A DNA stretch of 64,000 nt, from contig JANJXV010000014.1 in assembly GCA_024803745.1 (NCBI GenBank), positions 1,283,001 through 1,347,000 on the forward strand, given 5' to 3'. Source of the stretch: Megascapheus bottae. Its lineage: Eukaryota; Chordata; Mammalia; Rodentia; Geomyidae. This document shows, piece after piece, positions 1 through 11,665 of this stretch (the stretch's first letter is position 1; the number at the start of each line of letters is the position of its first letter). The position numbers and the translations under genes were made by a program. The notes below the pieces were generated by a model that was given only the letters and a program-made list of their open reading frames with translations, ran no database searches and was not told the origin of the DNA.

Positions 1-1490
1 GGAAATTGGATCATTGACATTCCTCAGCATTTATGAAAGATGAACTTCTTATTCCAGTCATGATTTATAGCCAAATGCCTGAGACTGAGAATGCCAAGTG
101 AATGAGAAGGGTTTTTTATTTGTCAATTTTATAAAACTGGAAGATCCAAGATCAAGGTACCAGCAGATTTGGTACCTAATGAGGACTAATTTCTGCTTCC
201 AAAATGGTGCCAGGTTGTTGTAAGTGCATAAGGGCGAAGAAGGGAAAGACCCAAAGGGATGGATGCTGGTGCATTGATGTAGATTTAACCTGAGAATAGC
301 TGAGGAAAACCTTATCCTCCGAAGTGTGCAGAAAGTATATACCCTGAGCAACAACCAATAGGTGGACAAAGGACACTTCCCATGGCTTCCACTGAGTTGA
401 ATGAGTTGATGTGATGTCTAGAGAGTAACATTAAATGATGCCTGCTTGTCACTCTAGACCATCTTGTAGCTATACCTGCTTGCCTTCTTAGATTTCAAGT
501 TTATATTCTCTTGTATCAGTAAACAATGTACAACCCATAGGTATGTGAGCTCCCTTTTCATATTTTGTAAATAATAATTTAGCCACAATAATAAAATCCA
601 CATCTTACCGAGTTTACAATGGATATTTTTGTTGTGTTCTCTGTTTCAACATGTCTTTTTTTTTAACCTGTACTCATTATTGGAATCATCAGGGGAGTTT
701 TAAAAGGTATGTCCCTGTACCACATTTAGACATGCATTATTTTGGGTGTGAGGTTTGGTTATTTGTATAGCACAACTGATCCCTGACCTTACTTTTTAAA
801 GGAATGTAAAAGTGATACGCGTTCAATAGAAACTATACTTCGAATTTTGATCTTTTTCTGAGCATGGCATTTATAATGTGATTGTCTCTCTAAACACTGT
901 GCAGCAACAGTGAGACTTAGCATGTAGTTGACCAAGAAATCACAATTAGTACTCTACAGAGCACTGTAATGCTAAGCACTGAGTTTACTAGGTATATGGA
1001 GTGCACTTTGACTTACAATTATTTCAATTTAATATAGATTTATTGTGATGCAACTTCAATTTAAATCAGAAACACCAATAATTTTTAAAAGCTCCATAGG
1101 AGATTCTAATATGCAATCAAGGTGGACAACCCTAGAGCAGATTCAGTTTAGTGTAGCATTTGAAGTTAGAAGTCAACTTTCTGTTCTGAAGTCACACGAT
1201 CTTTTCTTAGTTTTATACACTGCACAGAAAAATAGAATTGCAGAAAGCTGTAGGTAGGGGAGGTATATGATTCATCCCCAAGACCCTGGGGGTAGATGGC
1301 ATTGTTGGCAGAACCAAGGAGCAAAGCATCTAATCTGCCACTGTGGTATGAAAGCTAAAGGGCAAGAGCCTTATCCACTCTGCCACAGGCAATCATATGG
1401 ACATACTTTCATTACTCTTTTGTGTAAGACACTATAATCTTATATTTGTCTCTAGTTTACTCAATGGAGGCTAGAAAACTGATTTTCTTC
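1..1490. other. Intergenic, nothing recognised
   Basis: AT-rich sequence without an open frame that looks coding and without a repeat I can name. The short open frames here have no recognisable domains and no splice-site context. Confidence 0.5.
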
Positions 1491-1492
1491 TT

Positions 1493-1600
1493 TCTATTTT
1501 CAGGAGAAAGAACAATAATTCAATGAAGTAAAGTTACTTTCTCAACACCACACAGTTTGCAGGTTATATACCCCAAATTCTAATATTCATTTGTTATCTA
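1493..1600 (+). repeat. MIR-like ancient SINE remnant
   Basis: Degenerate match to the MIR core and 3' part: an A-rich stretch, then a segment resembling 'aagttactt..ctcaacaccacacag' and a short tail. Divergence is high, as expected for a mammal-wide element. Borders are approximate. Confidence 0.4.
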
Positions 1601-2030
1601 ATTCTAAAGCCAAATGCTTCTAGACAGTTACAACATATATTCTGGTCCTCCCAAGACAGCTTTAGTTATTTCTCTTGTCTTGTGATTTTTAGTAACATTT
1701 TTTTTTTTCATTCTCAAAGGCCAGGGTTACACAATAAGTTATACGGTTATCTTCCCCATATTTTAATGATAAAAATAAAACAAAGTACCAGCTGTCTTAA
1801 CAACCAGCCAAACAAACAGAAGCAGGCATTAGTTCAAGGACAGAGGTTGTCAGTGGGTCTAGGAGAAACAAGAAAGTGGGTAAGGTCTTTTCCTAGCTGG
1901 AATGTGACTGGCAGACAAACAACTATGGATTTAGAAAGAATGGAGAATTGTGGGTTTGCAGAAGAGCAAAGAGTAAACTGGAAGAGAAAGCAAATGAAGA
2001 TCTAGCTGTTTCTCTGCCTTTGGCTGTTAC

Positions 2031-2345
2031 TCTTCGCTATGGTTTGAGTTAGCCTCCTGGAATACTCATGTTGAAAATTAATCTCTGAAGTATAGTATTA
2101 ACATGCAAAGCCTGGAGGCAAATAATTAAGTCAAAGTCTCCACCCTTACGAAGGCATTAATCAGTGTCTTATGAAAGGATTGGAGGCAAATGGTTTAGCC
2201 CATTTTTAGGCCAGTCTTTTGCCACGTGAGGATACAACTTTTACTCTCTTTTCACCCTTTGCTTTCTTCTATGTGAGACTGCAAAGAAAACTCTTAGCAG
2301 ACACTGTAAGCAGCAGACAGGAGAGTCAGAGGAAACAGAATGATA
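2031..2345 (+). mobile_element. MaLR (MST-type) solo LTR, 5' part
   Basis: The segment starts near 'gctatggtttgagttag', continues with 'tcatgttgaaaattaatc', and has a later block around 'gccacgtgaggata'. This order of blocks is typical of MST-type MaLR LTRs. The LTR seems to be interrupted by the SINE at 2363-2605 and the TG microsatellite. A possible 3' remnant ('gttataact') lies at about 2752-2800. Called from remembered consensus order, not from an alignment. Confidence 0.55.
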
Positions 2346-2362
2346 GAAACAGAGGTTAGAAG

Positions 2363-2605
2363 CTGGGCATGGTGGCTCACCCCTGTAATCCTAGCTATTC
2401 AGGAGACCGAGATCAAAGTTCAAAGCCAGCCCCAATACTACAAAGTCTGAGACTCTTATCTCCAATTAATCACCAGAAAACTGGAAGTGGTGCTGTAGCT
2501 CAAGGGGTAGGGTTTTAGCCTTGAGTTGAAGAGCTCAGGGATAAAACCCAATCCCAGAGTTCAAGTCCCACAACCCACTCAAAAAAGAAAAAAGAAAAGA
2601 AAAGA
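2363..2605 (+). mobile_element. Chimeric SINE: 7SL/B1-like head plus Geo-like right unit
   Basis: The head reads 'gctgggcatggtggctcac..cctgtaatcctagct', the 7SL-derived B1/Alu-type promoter region. It is followed by 'cttatctccaattaatcacc' and then the Geo-like unit ('ggaagtggtgctgtagctcaaggggtag' to 'gagttcaagtccca'), ending in an A-rich tail. A short imperfect duplication of 'aggttaga' flanks it. The same composite occurs at 18505, 53258 and 62080 on + and at 36028, 36275, 41695 and 42985 on -. Confidence 0.8.
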
Positions 2606-2700
2606 AACAGGTTAGAGTAATATGAGGAAGATACCATGAGCGCAGGAATGTAGGCAATCAAAATCCAGCTGTGACTCTTAGGGTGTTAGACCTAATAACA

Positions 2701-2702
<2 letters not shown>

Positions 2703-2751
<49 letters not shown>
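2703..2751. repeat. (TG)n microsatellite
   Basis: About 24 uninterrupted TG units. Confidence 0.97.
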
Positions 2752-2753
<2 letters not shown>

Positions 2754-3169
2754 AAGCCATAGGGTTTGTGATAAACTGTTATAACTACAATACAAAACTA
2801 TATACTTGATTCTTAAATGAAAACATCAAAAGAAGTGTTACACTGAAGATTATTTTAACATCACTTCTTTTCACCAATTCTGGACCTTCCTCATAATCCT
2901 TGCCCCCAATCTCCTCCCTTCTGCTTTGAAAAACTTACCTTAAATCTAAATTCTGATTCCCAGGTGTTTTCACCTTGCTCTGTACTCCTCCCTGTCCCCT
3001 CAGAACACTGTGAAGGCTCAAAGTGGCTAGTGCTTTCCCTTACTGTGGTCAACAATAATCTCAGGTGGAATGTCTGGTAAGAAACTTAGTTTGACATATA
3101 TAAGACAAGCAAATTATTTTTCTTCCAGACTTCCTCCTTTCCCTTTTCATACTTACTTGTAATATCACT

Positions 3170-3338
3170 ATCCTTTGAATTTGGGAGCCAAGAATATGAC
3201 AAACAATAAAGGAATACTTTAATGGGAAATGGGGACCAAGACATGTGAAAGGGTATCAATGTATGTGAATTAATGCACCTTCTATCTGGCAAATATCATG
3301 TAACCCTTCTATTAATTACAATAAAAATATATGAAAAA
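3170..3338 (+). mobile_element. L1 3' end fragment (3' UTR)
   Basis: Matches the 3' UTR shared by the other young L1 ends in this window: 'aatggggaccaagacatg', 'gggtatcaatgtatgtgaat', 'ccttctatctggcaaatat', ending 'attacaataaaaatat' and an A-rich tail. 5' truncated. Confidence 0.75.
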
Positions 3339-3369
3339 AGAAACACAGATAAAAGATAAAAGTAGCCAA

Positions 3370-3610
3370 ATATAGGCATGTACACTTGGCATACCAGCCC
3401 CAGTTACTAAGGAGATAGAGACAGGAGGATCTAGAGATCAAGATTGGCATAGGTAAACTTAACATGACCTTATTTTAAAAACAGAATAAAAATAGACCTA
3501 AGGCTGTATTTCAAGTGGTAGTGCCTCATGTATGTCTTCATGAGGATCTGGGTTCAATCTCCAGTACTGAAGCGGTGGGCAGGGGGTGGGGGGGGGAGTA
3601 AAGAAAGGAA
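3370..3610 (+). repeat. Old SINE, diverged 7SL-headed dimer
   Basis: Weak match to the B1-like head ('ataggcatgtacacttggca') and to a tRNA-like right part ('tatttcaagtggtagtgcc' to 'gggttcaatctccagtactg'), then a G-rich and A-rich tail. It appears older than the other copies. Confidence 0.5.
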
Positions 3611-5868
3611 AGAAAAGGCAAAGTCACAAGAGATAGCCTAAAAAGTAGTAAAAGAAAAAAACAACCTGGGAATGACAGATGAAAAAAGATGCTGCTGCCC
3701 AGGTATGCTGCAACAGAGGGCAGGGACCCAAACCTTGTCGGACAAGATAGAAAAATTGTTGCATTGGCAGAACTTTCCAGGTATCAGCCCTTTATGGTGC
3801 CAAGGAAAACTGTTCACAGGGATGTATGTATCTTACTAGAGAAGGCCTGCTTATAAAGCAATCCAAGGATGTGCCCCGGAGGTGACTAATGGCCACCAGA
3901 AATGGAGACTTCCATTGAGAGGGGATGGGAGTGGAGAGGCTGGTGTTGGAAAAGATTTGCATTCATGGAAACATCAGAAACGGGAAGCAACACCCTTTCC
4001 TTTTGTGCCCTCTACTGACCAAGCTCAGTATTGTGCCAGCCAGCAAAGGAAACAATGAAAGGACTCTGGTCTCAACTCACAGAGCAGGCTTTGCATGAAT
4101 TTGGAGCAGAGAGGCTATAGCCTGCTAACAGACACATAAGAGGATCATCTCAAGCTTCTTTTCGTCCTCACCCGCTGATCCAGTTGGCACTACATCCTAC
4201 AGTGCTTTGCCTGGAAATGTCTAGGCAGTCATACAGTGGTCCCATCATCTGTCTCTTTGCTTTACTTCTCTCATCTCTTCACATTTCTAGATCTGTTTCC
4301 CACTATTTCCAGAGATGTGTTTTTCTTGATCTGAAATGAATCTAGAGATGGACTGGCCTAATAATTCTTCCTTGAATTATATACGATGTAAATGAAACCA
4401 AGATATTTGCTGGCCCGAATTGATTTAATCAATGCATGTGGCAACCCAATACTATATCTGGAAAGTAAAATTCTATTTTCGAATTTTCCTTCCTGTTTTT
4501 TTAAACTGTTGAATTACATTTTGGAAGGAATCATTATGTCATGAAAGACACTAGATAGGGCAAAGGATTAAAGATCAGAAGTTCTACTTTTTCAATTCTG
4601 TGTTTGAATGCTGGCTTGACATGAGAAAGGAGTTGACCCTAATGGGAATTACTGGCTAGTAAACAATGTAAGAATTATTGTGTCCGATGCCCTGAATAGT
4701 TCTTATATCTTGGGAGAATAGTTCTTATATCTGGGGAGTGAAATGAGTGTATTTTCGTTTTTTTGTTAAAACTGGAAGAAAATAAAATAACTTTCAGGTC
4801 AAACTATTCAATATATAATATTAAGTTATTTGTATACCTACAGGATAGTGAGGTATCACTTTAGTTTTTTTTAATAAATGAAGGCAAGCTATAAATGTAA
4901 AAGTTACTAGGACCCTTGAAAATCTTGCTGCAATCCTGTGTTGGGATTCAGAAAATGAGTATTTGGTTCAGTGTTTTATTTTCTAACCTGTTATGGTTTC
5001 ACAAAGTTATTGTAAAACTTGACCAATTAAAATATTCTTGTATTATTTATAGACTGACTAGTGGTGTCTGAAAAACAATTGTTAGGGGTATCTTTCAATG
5101 GTGAGTAAAGTTTTAAGGAATTTCTTTTTAAATTTTATTTTATTATCAGGAAGATGTATAGAGTGGTTATAGTCACATTCATAAGGTGGTGAGCATATTA
5201 TTTCTTGAACATTGTTATTTTAAGGTAGTTCTACAGTCATCTTTCATATATATTCTCATCAGTGACTGCCAAGGAAATAGCTACTGTGATGGACATTTGG
5301 ATGGGTACATACAACGTATAATGTTAGAAAAGTGATTCATAAAGAGTGATGACTAAACAGCGTGATTTGTAGGCTTATTAGAAACTGACAACATTAATTT
5401 TGTATTATTATAACTAATTTTCTCTGGGCCAAGTCAGAATTTGTTACTAGGTCATGAGTATACATGTTTTCTGTAGTAAACCTGGTGTCTACTCCCTGTT
5501 ATTACCAGTAGGAGGTGACAAGTACTGGTGAAATACTATAATAATTCGTAAGGGGAAAGATTTTTATTATGAATCTTCAATGGCTTTCAGTGCCTTGGTT
5601 ACAGTGGAGCTGCCCGCTTATGACACAGAGGACGTAGTCATGTCAAGATATGAGGGTAGAGTGGTCCTGTGGAGAAAAAAGAAAGGGTGTTATTTGTGGC
5701 ACAAAGAGCCAAAAGAGTAGTTGAAGTAAGAAGGAGAGTGGATTAATTTATTTTATGAATATTTAGAAAGGAACTGGGATGAGATGAAGTGTAAAGGAAG
5801 GTAGATAGGGATCAACTTACATAATGCTTGAGTGGTTTAAATCTTGTTCTGACTAGTAATAAAATTTC
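3611..5868. other. Intergenic, nothing recognised
   Basis: No coding frame or clear repeat family. A weak resemblance to an old L1 3' UTR in the reverse direction (near 5130-5200, 'gaagatgtatagagtggttatag') is too diverged to call. Confidence 0.45.
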
Positions 5869-5869
5869 T

Positions 5870-5968
5870 TAAAGTCAGGTGCTGTGGTTCAAGTCTGTAA
5901 TTCCAGTAGTTGGGAATTTCACACAAAAGATTTCAAGCAAATCCAACTAAGGCCTGTCTCAAAAAAAT
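5870..5968 (+). repeat. B1-like 7SL monomer
   Basis: 'gtcaggtgctgtggttcaag', 'tctgtaattccagtag' and 'ggcctgtctcaaaaaaa' mark a short diverged B1-like monomer with an A-tail and no right unit. Confidence 0.55.
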
Positions 5969-6514
5969 AAGGAAAGAAAAAACTGTTCATATTCATGACA
6001 ATGAATAAAATTCAAGAATACATGAAAGCAACATTCTGGAGGTGGTAGACTGACAACAAACAGTTAATCCAGCAAAGATTATCATTCAGATAGTGACAAG
6101 AGCAAAAACAGTGTTAGGAGAATGAAGCTGACAATGATAGGAGAAATGGCCTACTTTGTGTGACAAGGTTTTGGAAGGCCATTCCAAGGAAATGACATTG
6201 GAGTGGAAATAAAAATAACAGAGAGAGGGAGCAGCCAATGTGAAAGAATTTAGACAGCAGTGAGTTTGTGTTGCAAGGAACCACTGTGCCCACTTTGTAG
6301 CCAAGGGAGGGTCTAGGAGATATGGTCACAGCAACTTCAGGTGCATAGTTACTCAGGCACACCTCGAGCATTCTACTTTAAACACAGGGAGGAACAAGAG
6401 AAGGTTTGAAGCCAGGAAATAGGATTTTTTTTTTTTTAGAAAATATGACATTCACTCTTTCAAAAGATTTCTTTTGTAATGCAAAAGAGAACTGGTTCTT
6501 AAGAGAGGAAAGAC

Positions 6515-6823
6515 TGTTATGGGGTCAAGAGGAGGGGATTCCACATCCCTCCAAGTGGGGATTCCACATCCCACCAGAGTCCACCACACAGAGACAGTCT
6601 CATATAAAAAGGTGAATTTATTGGGGAAGTAGATGGTGAACTGACCTGCCAGGGACACAGTGCAGACTCGGGAGCTGACGCTGTGACCCTGAGCAGCCCT
6701 CACGCTGGGTTTTTAAGGGCAAAACCCATGCGGTCAAACCTGGCCACACAGGTGGCCAATGGGATAGGCCTTCCAGATGGTGTCAATCCCTGCTCCCCTT
6801 AACACTCCCTGCTCCCCTTAACA
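6515..6823 (-). mobile_element. 3' LTR of a gammaretrovirus-like ERV
   Basis: Read on the - strand, the element begins TGTTAAGG immediately after a polypurine tract and ends CATAACA, so the ends form the short inverted repeat TGTTA..TAACA expected of an LTR. A poly(A) signal (AATAAA, - strand) lies at 6617-6622 and a TTAAAAA TATA-like block near 6711. The U3 start carries a tandem 19-bp duplication (about 6785-6823). Length is about 309 bp. It lies directly downstream of the env remnant at 6905-7245. No matching 5' LTR was found in the window. Confidence 0.8.
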
Positions 6824-6841
6824 CTCCCTGCTTTTCTTTTA
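6824..6841 (-). other. Retroviral polypurine tract
   Basis: On the - strand AAAAGAAAAGCAGGGAG directly abuts the TG start of the LTR. This is the position and composition of a plus-strand primer. Confidence 0.65.
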
Positions 6842-6904
6842 GCCTAGTCAAATCCTTGACTAGTTTACCTTAGTACAAATGGGGTTATACCGGGTGTGTA
6901 GGAT

Positions 6905-7245
6905 CATCAGTATTATAAATCTGATCCATTTTTTAGTAAAGACATTATTTCATTAATTACACATGGGCCAATCAACAGTAACATTAAAATAATCACCACT
7001 GGGCCAGTAATGGCTGAAATTAGGGAAGTTGCCCAGGGTGACCAGTTGTACAGCCTCTCATACCATCCTTGGGACCCCTGTCTCTCCCTTTCTTGCTCAT
7101 CTAGTCGCCTCTTTACAGCTGCCAGGCTATCTTTTATTACTCCAGTGTGGTTCACCTAAAAGCAACATTCTTCTCCCAGGGTGACACTCAGTCCTCTAGG
7201 AACAATATATCTAGTCTTCTGTTCTGGAGGACAACTTTAGTTAGG
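6905..7245 (-). pseudogene. ERV envelope transmembrane (Env TM) remnant
   Basis: The - strand frame 6913-7155 encodes 80 residues with features of the C-terminal part of a gammaretroviral TM subunit: a Gln/Arg/Glu-rich heptad stretch, a 'QGWYERL' and 'SPWATSLIS' pre-membrane block, and a hydrophobic membrane span (about residues 45-66 of this frame) starting 'ITGPVVII' and ending 'LLLIGPC'. Just upstream the cysteine pair of the CX6CC-type motif is visible (ECCF), followed by an in-frame TAG. A further frame change separates it from an LQNRR-like segment near 7195-7245. Breaks: at least one stop and one frameshift, and no intact surface subunit. In an intact virus this subunit mediates membrane fusion; here it cannot be made whole. 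Confidence 0.85.
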
Positions 7246-7265
7246 GACCTCAGTGAGTTCTCTGG

Positions 7266-7327
7266 GAGTCTGAAAGTCCAGGATCCTAACACGTTGGAGT
7301 CTGAAAGTCCAGGATCCTAACACGTTG
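7266..7327. repeat. 31-bp tandem duplication within the ERV remnant
   Basis: Two head-to-tail copies (7266-7296 and 7297-7327) of a 31-bp unit beginning GAGTCTGAAAGTCC and ending CACGTTG. The copies appear identical, so the duplication is recent relative to the decay of the provirus around it. Confidence 0.92.
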
Positions 7328-8350
7328 TCTTCACCTAGGAGTGATGAACCCAGTAGCTCGTTCCTGCTACCTTCACAGTGGTTGGAGTGCTGGGAATCAC
7401 AGCATAGGGTCACTTGAGTGCCAGGGTACTGGAAGCCAGACGATGAACATGTCCCCAGATCAACTTGTAAGGCCTGTAAGGACTGGATTGAATCCTGGTT
7501 AACAATGCCAGCTGAGATAACACATAACCAGATTTAACGAGGCTAGGATTCTCTAGGCAGGTATAGAAGACTTGAACCTGTAGCTATTCCCCACAAGTGC
7601 AGTCTCCACTCTTGCACATCTGTTACTACTCTTTCCCATGTCTTTAATTTTATCCTGTCTCACTTTCCAAAAATGTCTCTGGTCCTTTCATCTAAAGGGG
7701 GTTGATGGGTAGCGATTCAGCTTCTGTAACTTCAAGCTGACTCAGGGGCATTGTCTCTATCCTTAGCTAGGGACCCTAAAAAGCTTAGACTATTTTATCA
7801 AGGGGTTGCCAGGATTACATTTCAGGAGCAATATTTTACTCCAAACTGGAGATCATATAAAACATTTAACAACTGCTTACTTAGCACTCATTTGCAAAGG
7901 CATTTTCTTGATTATCTGGGGAACTTAATCCCTGAAACCCCAACAATGCCTCAGTTACCTATGTAGGCCTATATACAGATCAATGGGGACACAGCCTTAG
8001 GTCCACAGACTTCTTTCCTGAAATTGTGGCTGGTGTTCAACCCAAATCTTGCTCAGCTAGAGCTTTGAGCAAATGCGGGGAGTGGGGGTCGGGATTGTAA
8101 ACTACCCACTATTACAGATGCCTGACAAGTTCCTGCCCAGTTATGGAGTAAATAGACATGGGCAGTAGTAAGGCATGCTTACAAATTATTCTATGACCTC
8201 CTGGCTCTGATTAATTTTGAATAGCCAAGCACAAGTGACTCTAGGATCTGACACCATCTCTGCTATCCAAGCAGTAGCTTACTGCATCTGGATGCTTTAT
8301 TGCTTTTGTCCCAGTAGTGTCTCTCCACACAGGGATAAACATCCCATTGG
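7328..8350. other. Probable continuation of ERV, then unassigned sequence
   Basis: Up to about 7490 the - strand shows short Gln/Leu-rich fragments that could be the N-terminal heptad region of Env TM. Beyond that I recognise no retroviral motif and cannot place the 5' border of the provirus. Confidence 0.35.
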
Positions 8351-8354
8351 CATT

Positions 8355-8450
8355 TCACTTTGTTGGTTTCTGGACTTGAACTCAGGGCCTGGACACTGTC
8401 CCTCAGCTCTCCAGCTCAAGGCTATCACTCTGCTACTTTGAGCTCCAAAG
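8355..8450 (-). mobile_element. Geo-type SINE right-unit fragment
   Basis: 'cttgaactcagggcctggacactgtccctcagctc..ctcaaggct..cactctgctac' is the reverse complement of the Geo unit. The head is lost or too diverged to see. Confidence 0.6.
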
Positions 8451-9670
8451 CAACTCTGCTGCCAGATTAGACACCACAGTCTCACAGGGACTCTGCTTTG
8501 CCCGGGCTGGCCCAAAACTGCAGTTTTCAGATCAATGAGTCCTACAAAAGGCCACTTTACTCCAATTAGAAGCAACAAGATGGTCAACTCAGAAATAGTC
8601 TCTAAGCATGATCTTACCTGGAACTTGGTTATGGCCAAAGTTACATCTGAATAAGGATTGCTTCTCCATGGGCCTGTGGGAAATAGCTATAAAGTAACTT
8701 ACAAGAGCAAGCTGAAATAGCAATTACACAATCATTTTGGTAGTCCTACATTTTCCTTTTTTTCTCTTTCTTGAAACAAACGTTTGGACAACTTCACTTT
8801 CAAATTTTGTTCAGAAACCCATTTCGAATGTTCTTTAAAACTTTTACTGATATTTGCTCAGATACTTAACCCTTTAGTCTTTATTTGCATTTGAAAAACC
8901 TTTAAGGGCTCAAGGAACTCCCTTTGCCTCCGGCCTCCTAGGGCTCAAGACAGTCCCTTTGCCTTCAGGCCTTCTTTTAGAAGAGGCTTTTTTTTTTTCT
9001 TTTTTCTTCTGCAATTTAGATTACTGCCTAGAACTCCAACAACAGTTTAAACTCAAATAAGTTTTTCCTTAATGCAAGAACTACAAACATCATCAGTGCA
9101 CCAAAAGTCCAGACTTAGTTTCCTTCTTTTTCTAAAATATACCCAATTGCGAAGTAGTATGAAAGGAGATAAACTTTTAAACATTCTTTTAAAATACTAA
9201 TCACATTACTCACATTTTACCATCAGATCTTCAGTGTCAGTCTGCAAGGAAAAAGGACGAAGATGATCCACTCAGTCCATCTGACCAGGTTTAGTGAACA
9301 GCCTTCATGTCAGCTTATTTTCTTTCAACATCATGGACCCTCCGTTAGAGCCTTTTCCACCTTGGGAACCCAGAGCTGCACCTTTGCCAGTTCACCTCTC
9401 ACCCCCAGGACTATCCTAAGTTTTCCCATCCTTTCTCTTGGCATATGATTTCCTAAACAGTTTTAAAAGACAGGCAAAGTTTCTGACATTGATGAACAAA
9501 TTCACATTTAAATCTCTAATACATGTCTCCAAACTTTAACTTAAGGAAATAAATTCCAAATTCCCTAATGCCTCTGGGCTAAACAGGATACAATGTTTAC
9601 AATGTAAACAGCTCTATGCATTACAATACCATATTTTTAAAATGCAGATTTCAGGATCTTTAGAAAAATA
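8451..9670. other. Intergenic, nothing recognised
   Basis: AT-rich. It includes a local imperfect duplication of 'agggctcaagg/acagtcccttt' near 8908-8965. No gene evidence. Confidence 0.45.
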
Positions 9671-9674
9671 CTTT

Positions 9675-9805
9675 TTACCACTTCCTCTTTAAAACTATGC
9701 AGTGATCCTTTGAGACATTAATAGAAGAGATATTAGTAATCTGAGCCAGAGTGATAGATTAAGTACCATGCTCAAGGAGTCACCTAGCAAAGATCTAAGA
9801 AGTAG
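9675..9805 (+). repeat. MIR-like remnant
   Basis: Degenerate MIR-type order: 'cctctttaaaactatgcag', 'gaagagat', 'gattaagtaccatgctcaaggagtcacctagcaa'. Highly diverged. Confidence 0.4.
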
Positions 9806-9944
9806 GAGCAACAGACAACTTTTTTTAATGCCTTAAAAACAGTCTTTGGGGACAGTAACAAACTTTGCCTTTTTAATGCTTGTCACACTGTCCTCAGAGG
9901 AATTACTAGTTGTCCAACTTCATTTAAATTCTTAAATTTAGAAA

Positions 9945-10135
9945 TTGGACCAGGAGCATGGCCTACTGGTAGAGCTCTTGCTTAGCATGCATGAAGTCCT
10001 GGGTTCAATTCCTCAGTATTACATACATAGAAAAAGCCAAAAGTGGTGCTGTGGCTCAAGTGGTAGCCTTGAGAGTACCCAAGGACAGTGCTCAGGCCAT
10101 GAGTTCAAGCCCAAGGACTGGCAAAAACAATTAGT
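9945..10135 (+). mobile_element. IDL-Geo dimeric SINE
   Basis: Left ID-like (Ala-tRNA derived) unit with A box (CATGGCCTACTGG) and B box (GGGTTCAATTCC), linker 'acatacatagaaaaagcc', then the Geo unit ('agtggtgctgtggctcaagtgg' to 'gagttcaagccc') and a short A-rich tail. Internal changes mark it as moderately old. Confidence 0.85.
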
Positions 10136-11570
10136 AGAAATTGCAACCAGTTTCTGGCTATAGAAGTGTTTAAAGGTCAACTTCAGATGTCAGCTCTCAA
10201 GGGTTCGTGTTCAGCAGTTAGAGATAGGATAGTTCTAGCCAAAACTGTTCTTCAGGAGGGAGAGGGGTTGATTCAAGATGCTAGTTGTGGTGAAGCAGCA
10301 ATGGGGAGGTGGCATGGGAATGGGCTGAGGGAATGTTCCCATACTCTGACAGAGGAAGGTGGTTTTGTAGAGCTAGAATTGATTCTTGATCTCACAGTCC
10401 AGTGAGGACTTCTTTTCAGATACCATCAAGTTCTGAATGTCCTCCCAACCAAGAAGCATTCAGCACAGAACAAACTTGTTATCCTCCCCACCCCACCACA
10501 AGCAGGAATTTGAGGTCCCTGACTACCACTCTTCTTATCTTAGGCAGGCATCACAACAGTAGCAACAGCAACAGCTTTCAAGAAGACCTTCCCTGCTTTT
10601 AGAATTTCACCCAGGTTCTGAGAGGTCTCAGAAAAAGAGAAGTGGGTAAGAGTTTAACACAAGCTCATTCCCAGGAGGTCATGACTGACTGGAATCAAAG
10701 TGACTACATCTGGAGCAAATTTCTGATTCCCAATTTCAGTTGATTAGTGCTGTGGCTTTTTAGTACACACACTGCCAAAAGGTTGAGACCTGCAGGTGCT
10801 AAGAAGGATCCAGCATTTGGAGGCAAATGTGATGTTCTCTCCTGCCCAATCCCTGAGCAACCATGTACAGATGATCAAAATGTTTAATGTTCAATGCTTT
10901 CAAGAGAGTAGTTAATACTGAGTATGGATTGCGTAGGTTGAAAAAATGCAAAAGTAGAACAACAGATCCATAAGGAAAAAAAAAACAAAAACAATTCAAA
11001 TCAGCAGCAGCTAAACATCCTGAGACAAGAAGCCTGTGTTCCCTCCTCCAGTACAACAGAAACACCAAGGTGTTGTCCAGATGACTTATGATGAGAATCA
11101 GAATAAATGCAGAAGATGCTCATAAAAGTTTTGAAGGCCATGGCTGAAAAGTTGCACTATAACTGGCTATCAGATAGGTACCGAGGTATATCATGAGAAC
11201 ATTGTGACTGGAATACCTGTAAGGCACATGATGAATCAAGATAAACAAGCTTGTCTTCTCAGGTTAATGATGGCACTGTCCTCCAACAAGCCACATCTGC
11301 CATCGTGAAATAGAAGTGCCATGTATCTATTTTATCATTATTCAAGACCCTATTCCAGAGAAGTTTCTTCCTTGAGTCTTGCTAATAATGTTATTTCTAG
11401 ACCCTTCTGCCATTTAATATCCACATGTCTTGGAAGTCTTGTTATCCCACGGAGGTAAAGAGGGTTCTCCAGAATGTAGTTTACTTAGCCTGGCTTATCT
11501 TAGTACTTGGCCTTTATGGATGCAGGTCTTGGAATAAGAAAATAAACTTTAAAAACAAAAACAAAAATAA
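10136..11570. other. Intergenic, nothing recognised
   Basis: Contains two adjoining short + frames (10166-10405, 10402-10602) without recognisable domains. Composition and lack of motifs argue against coding. Confidence 0.45.
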
Positions 11571-11577
11571 AACATCG

Positions 11578-11665
11578 GATAGCCTTGAGCTGAAGAGCTC
11601 AGGGACAGCACCCAGGCTGAGATCAAGCCCCATGACCAACAAACAAAAACAAAAACAAAAACCAC
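11578..11665 (+). mobile_element. Geo-type SINE right-unit fragment
   Basis: 'agccttgagctgaagagctcagggacagcacccaggctgagatcaagcccc' followed by an (AAAAC)n-type tail. The head is not recognisable. Confidence 0.6.

Noticed and set aside
7751..7966. + strand frame near the provirus
   Set aside because: Opposite in orientation to the retroviral remnant and without recognisable motifs.
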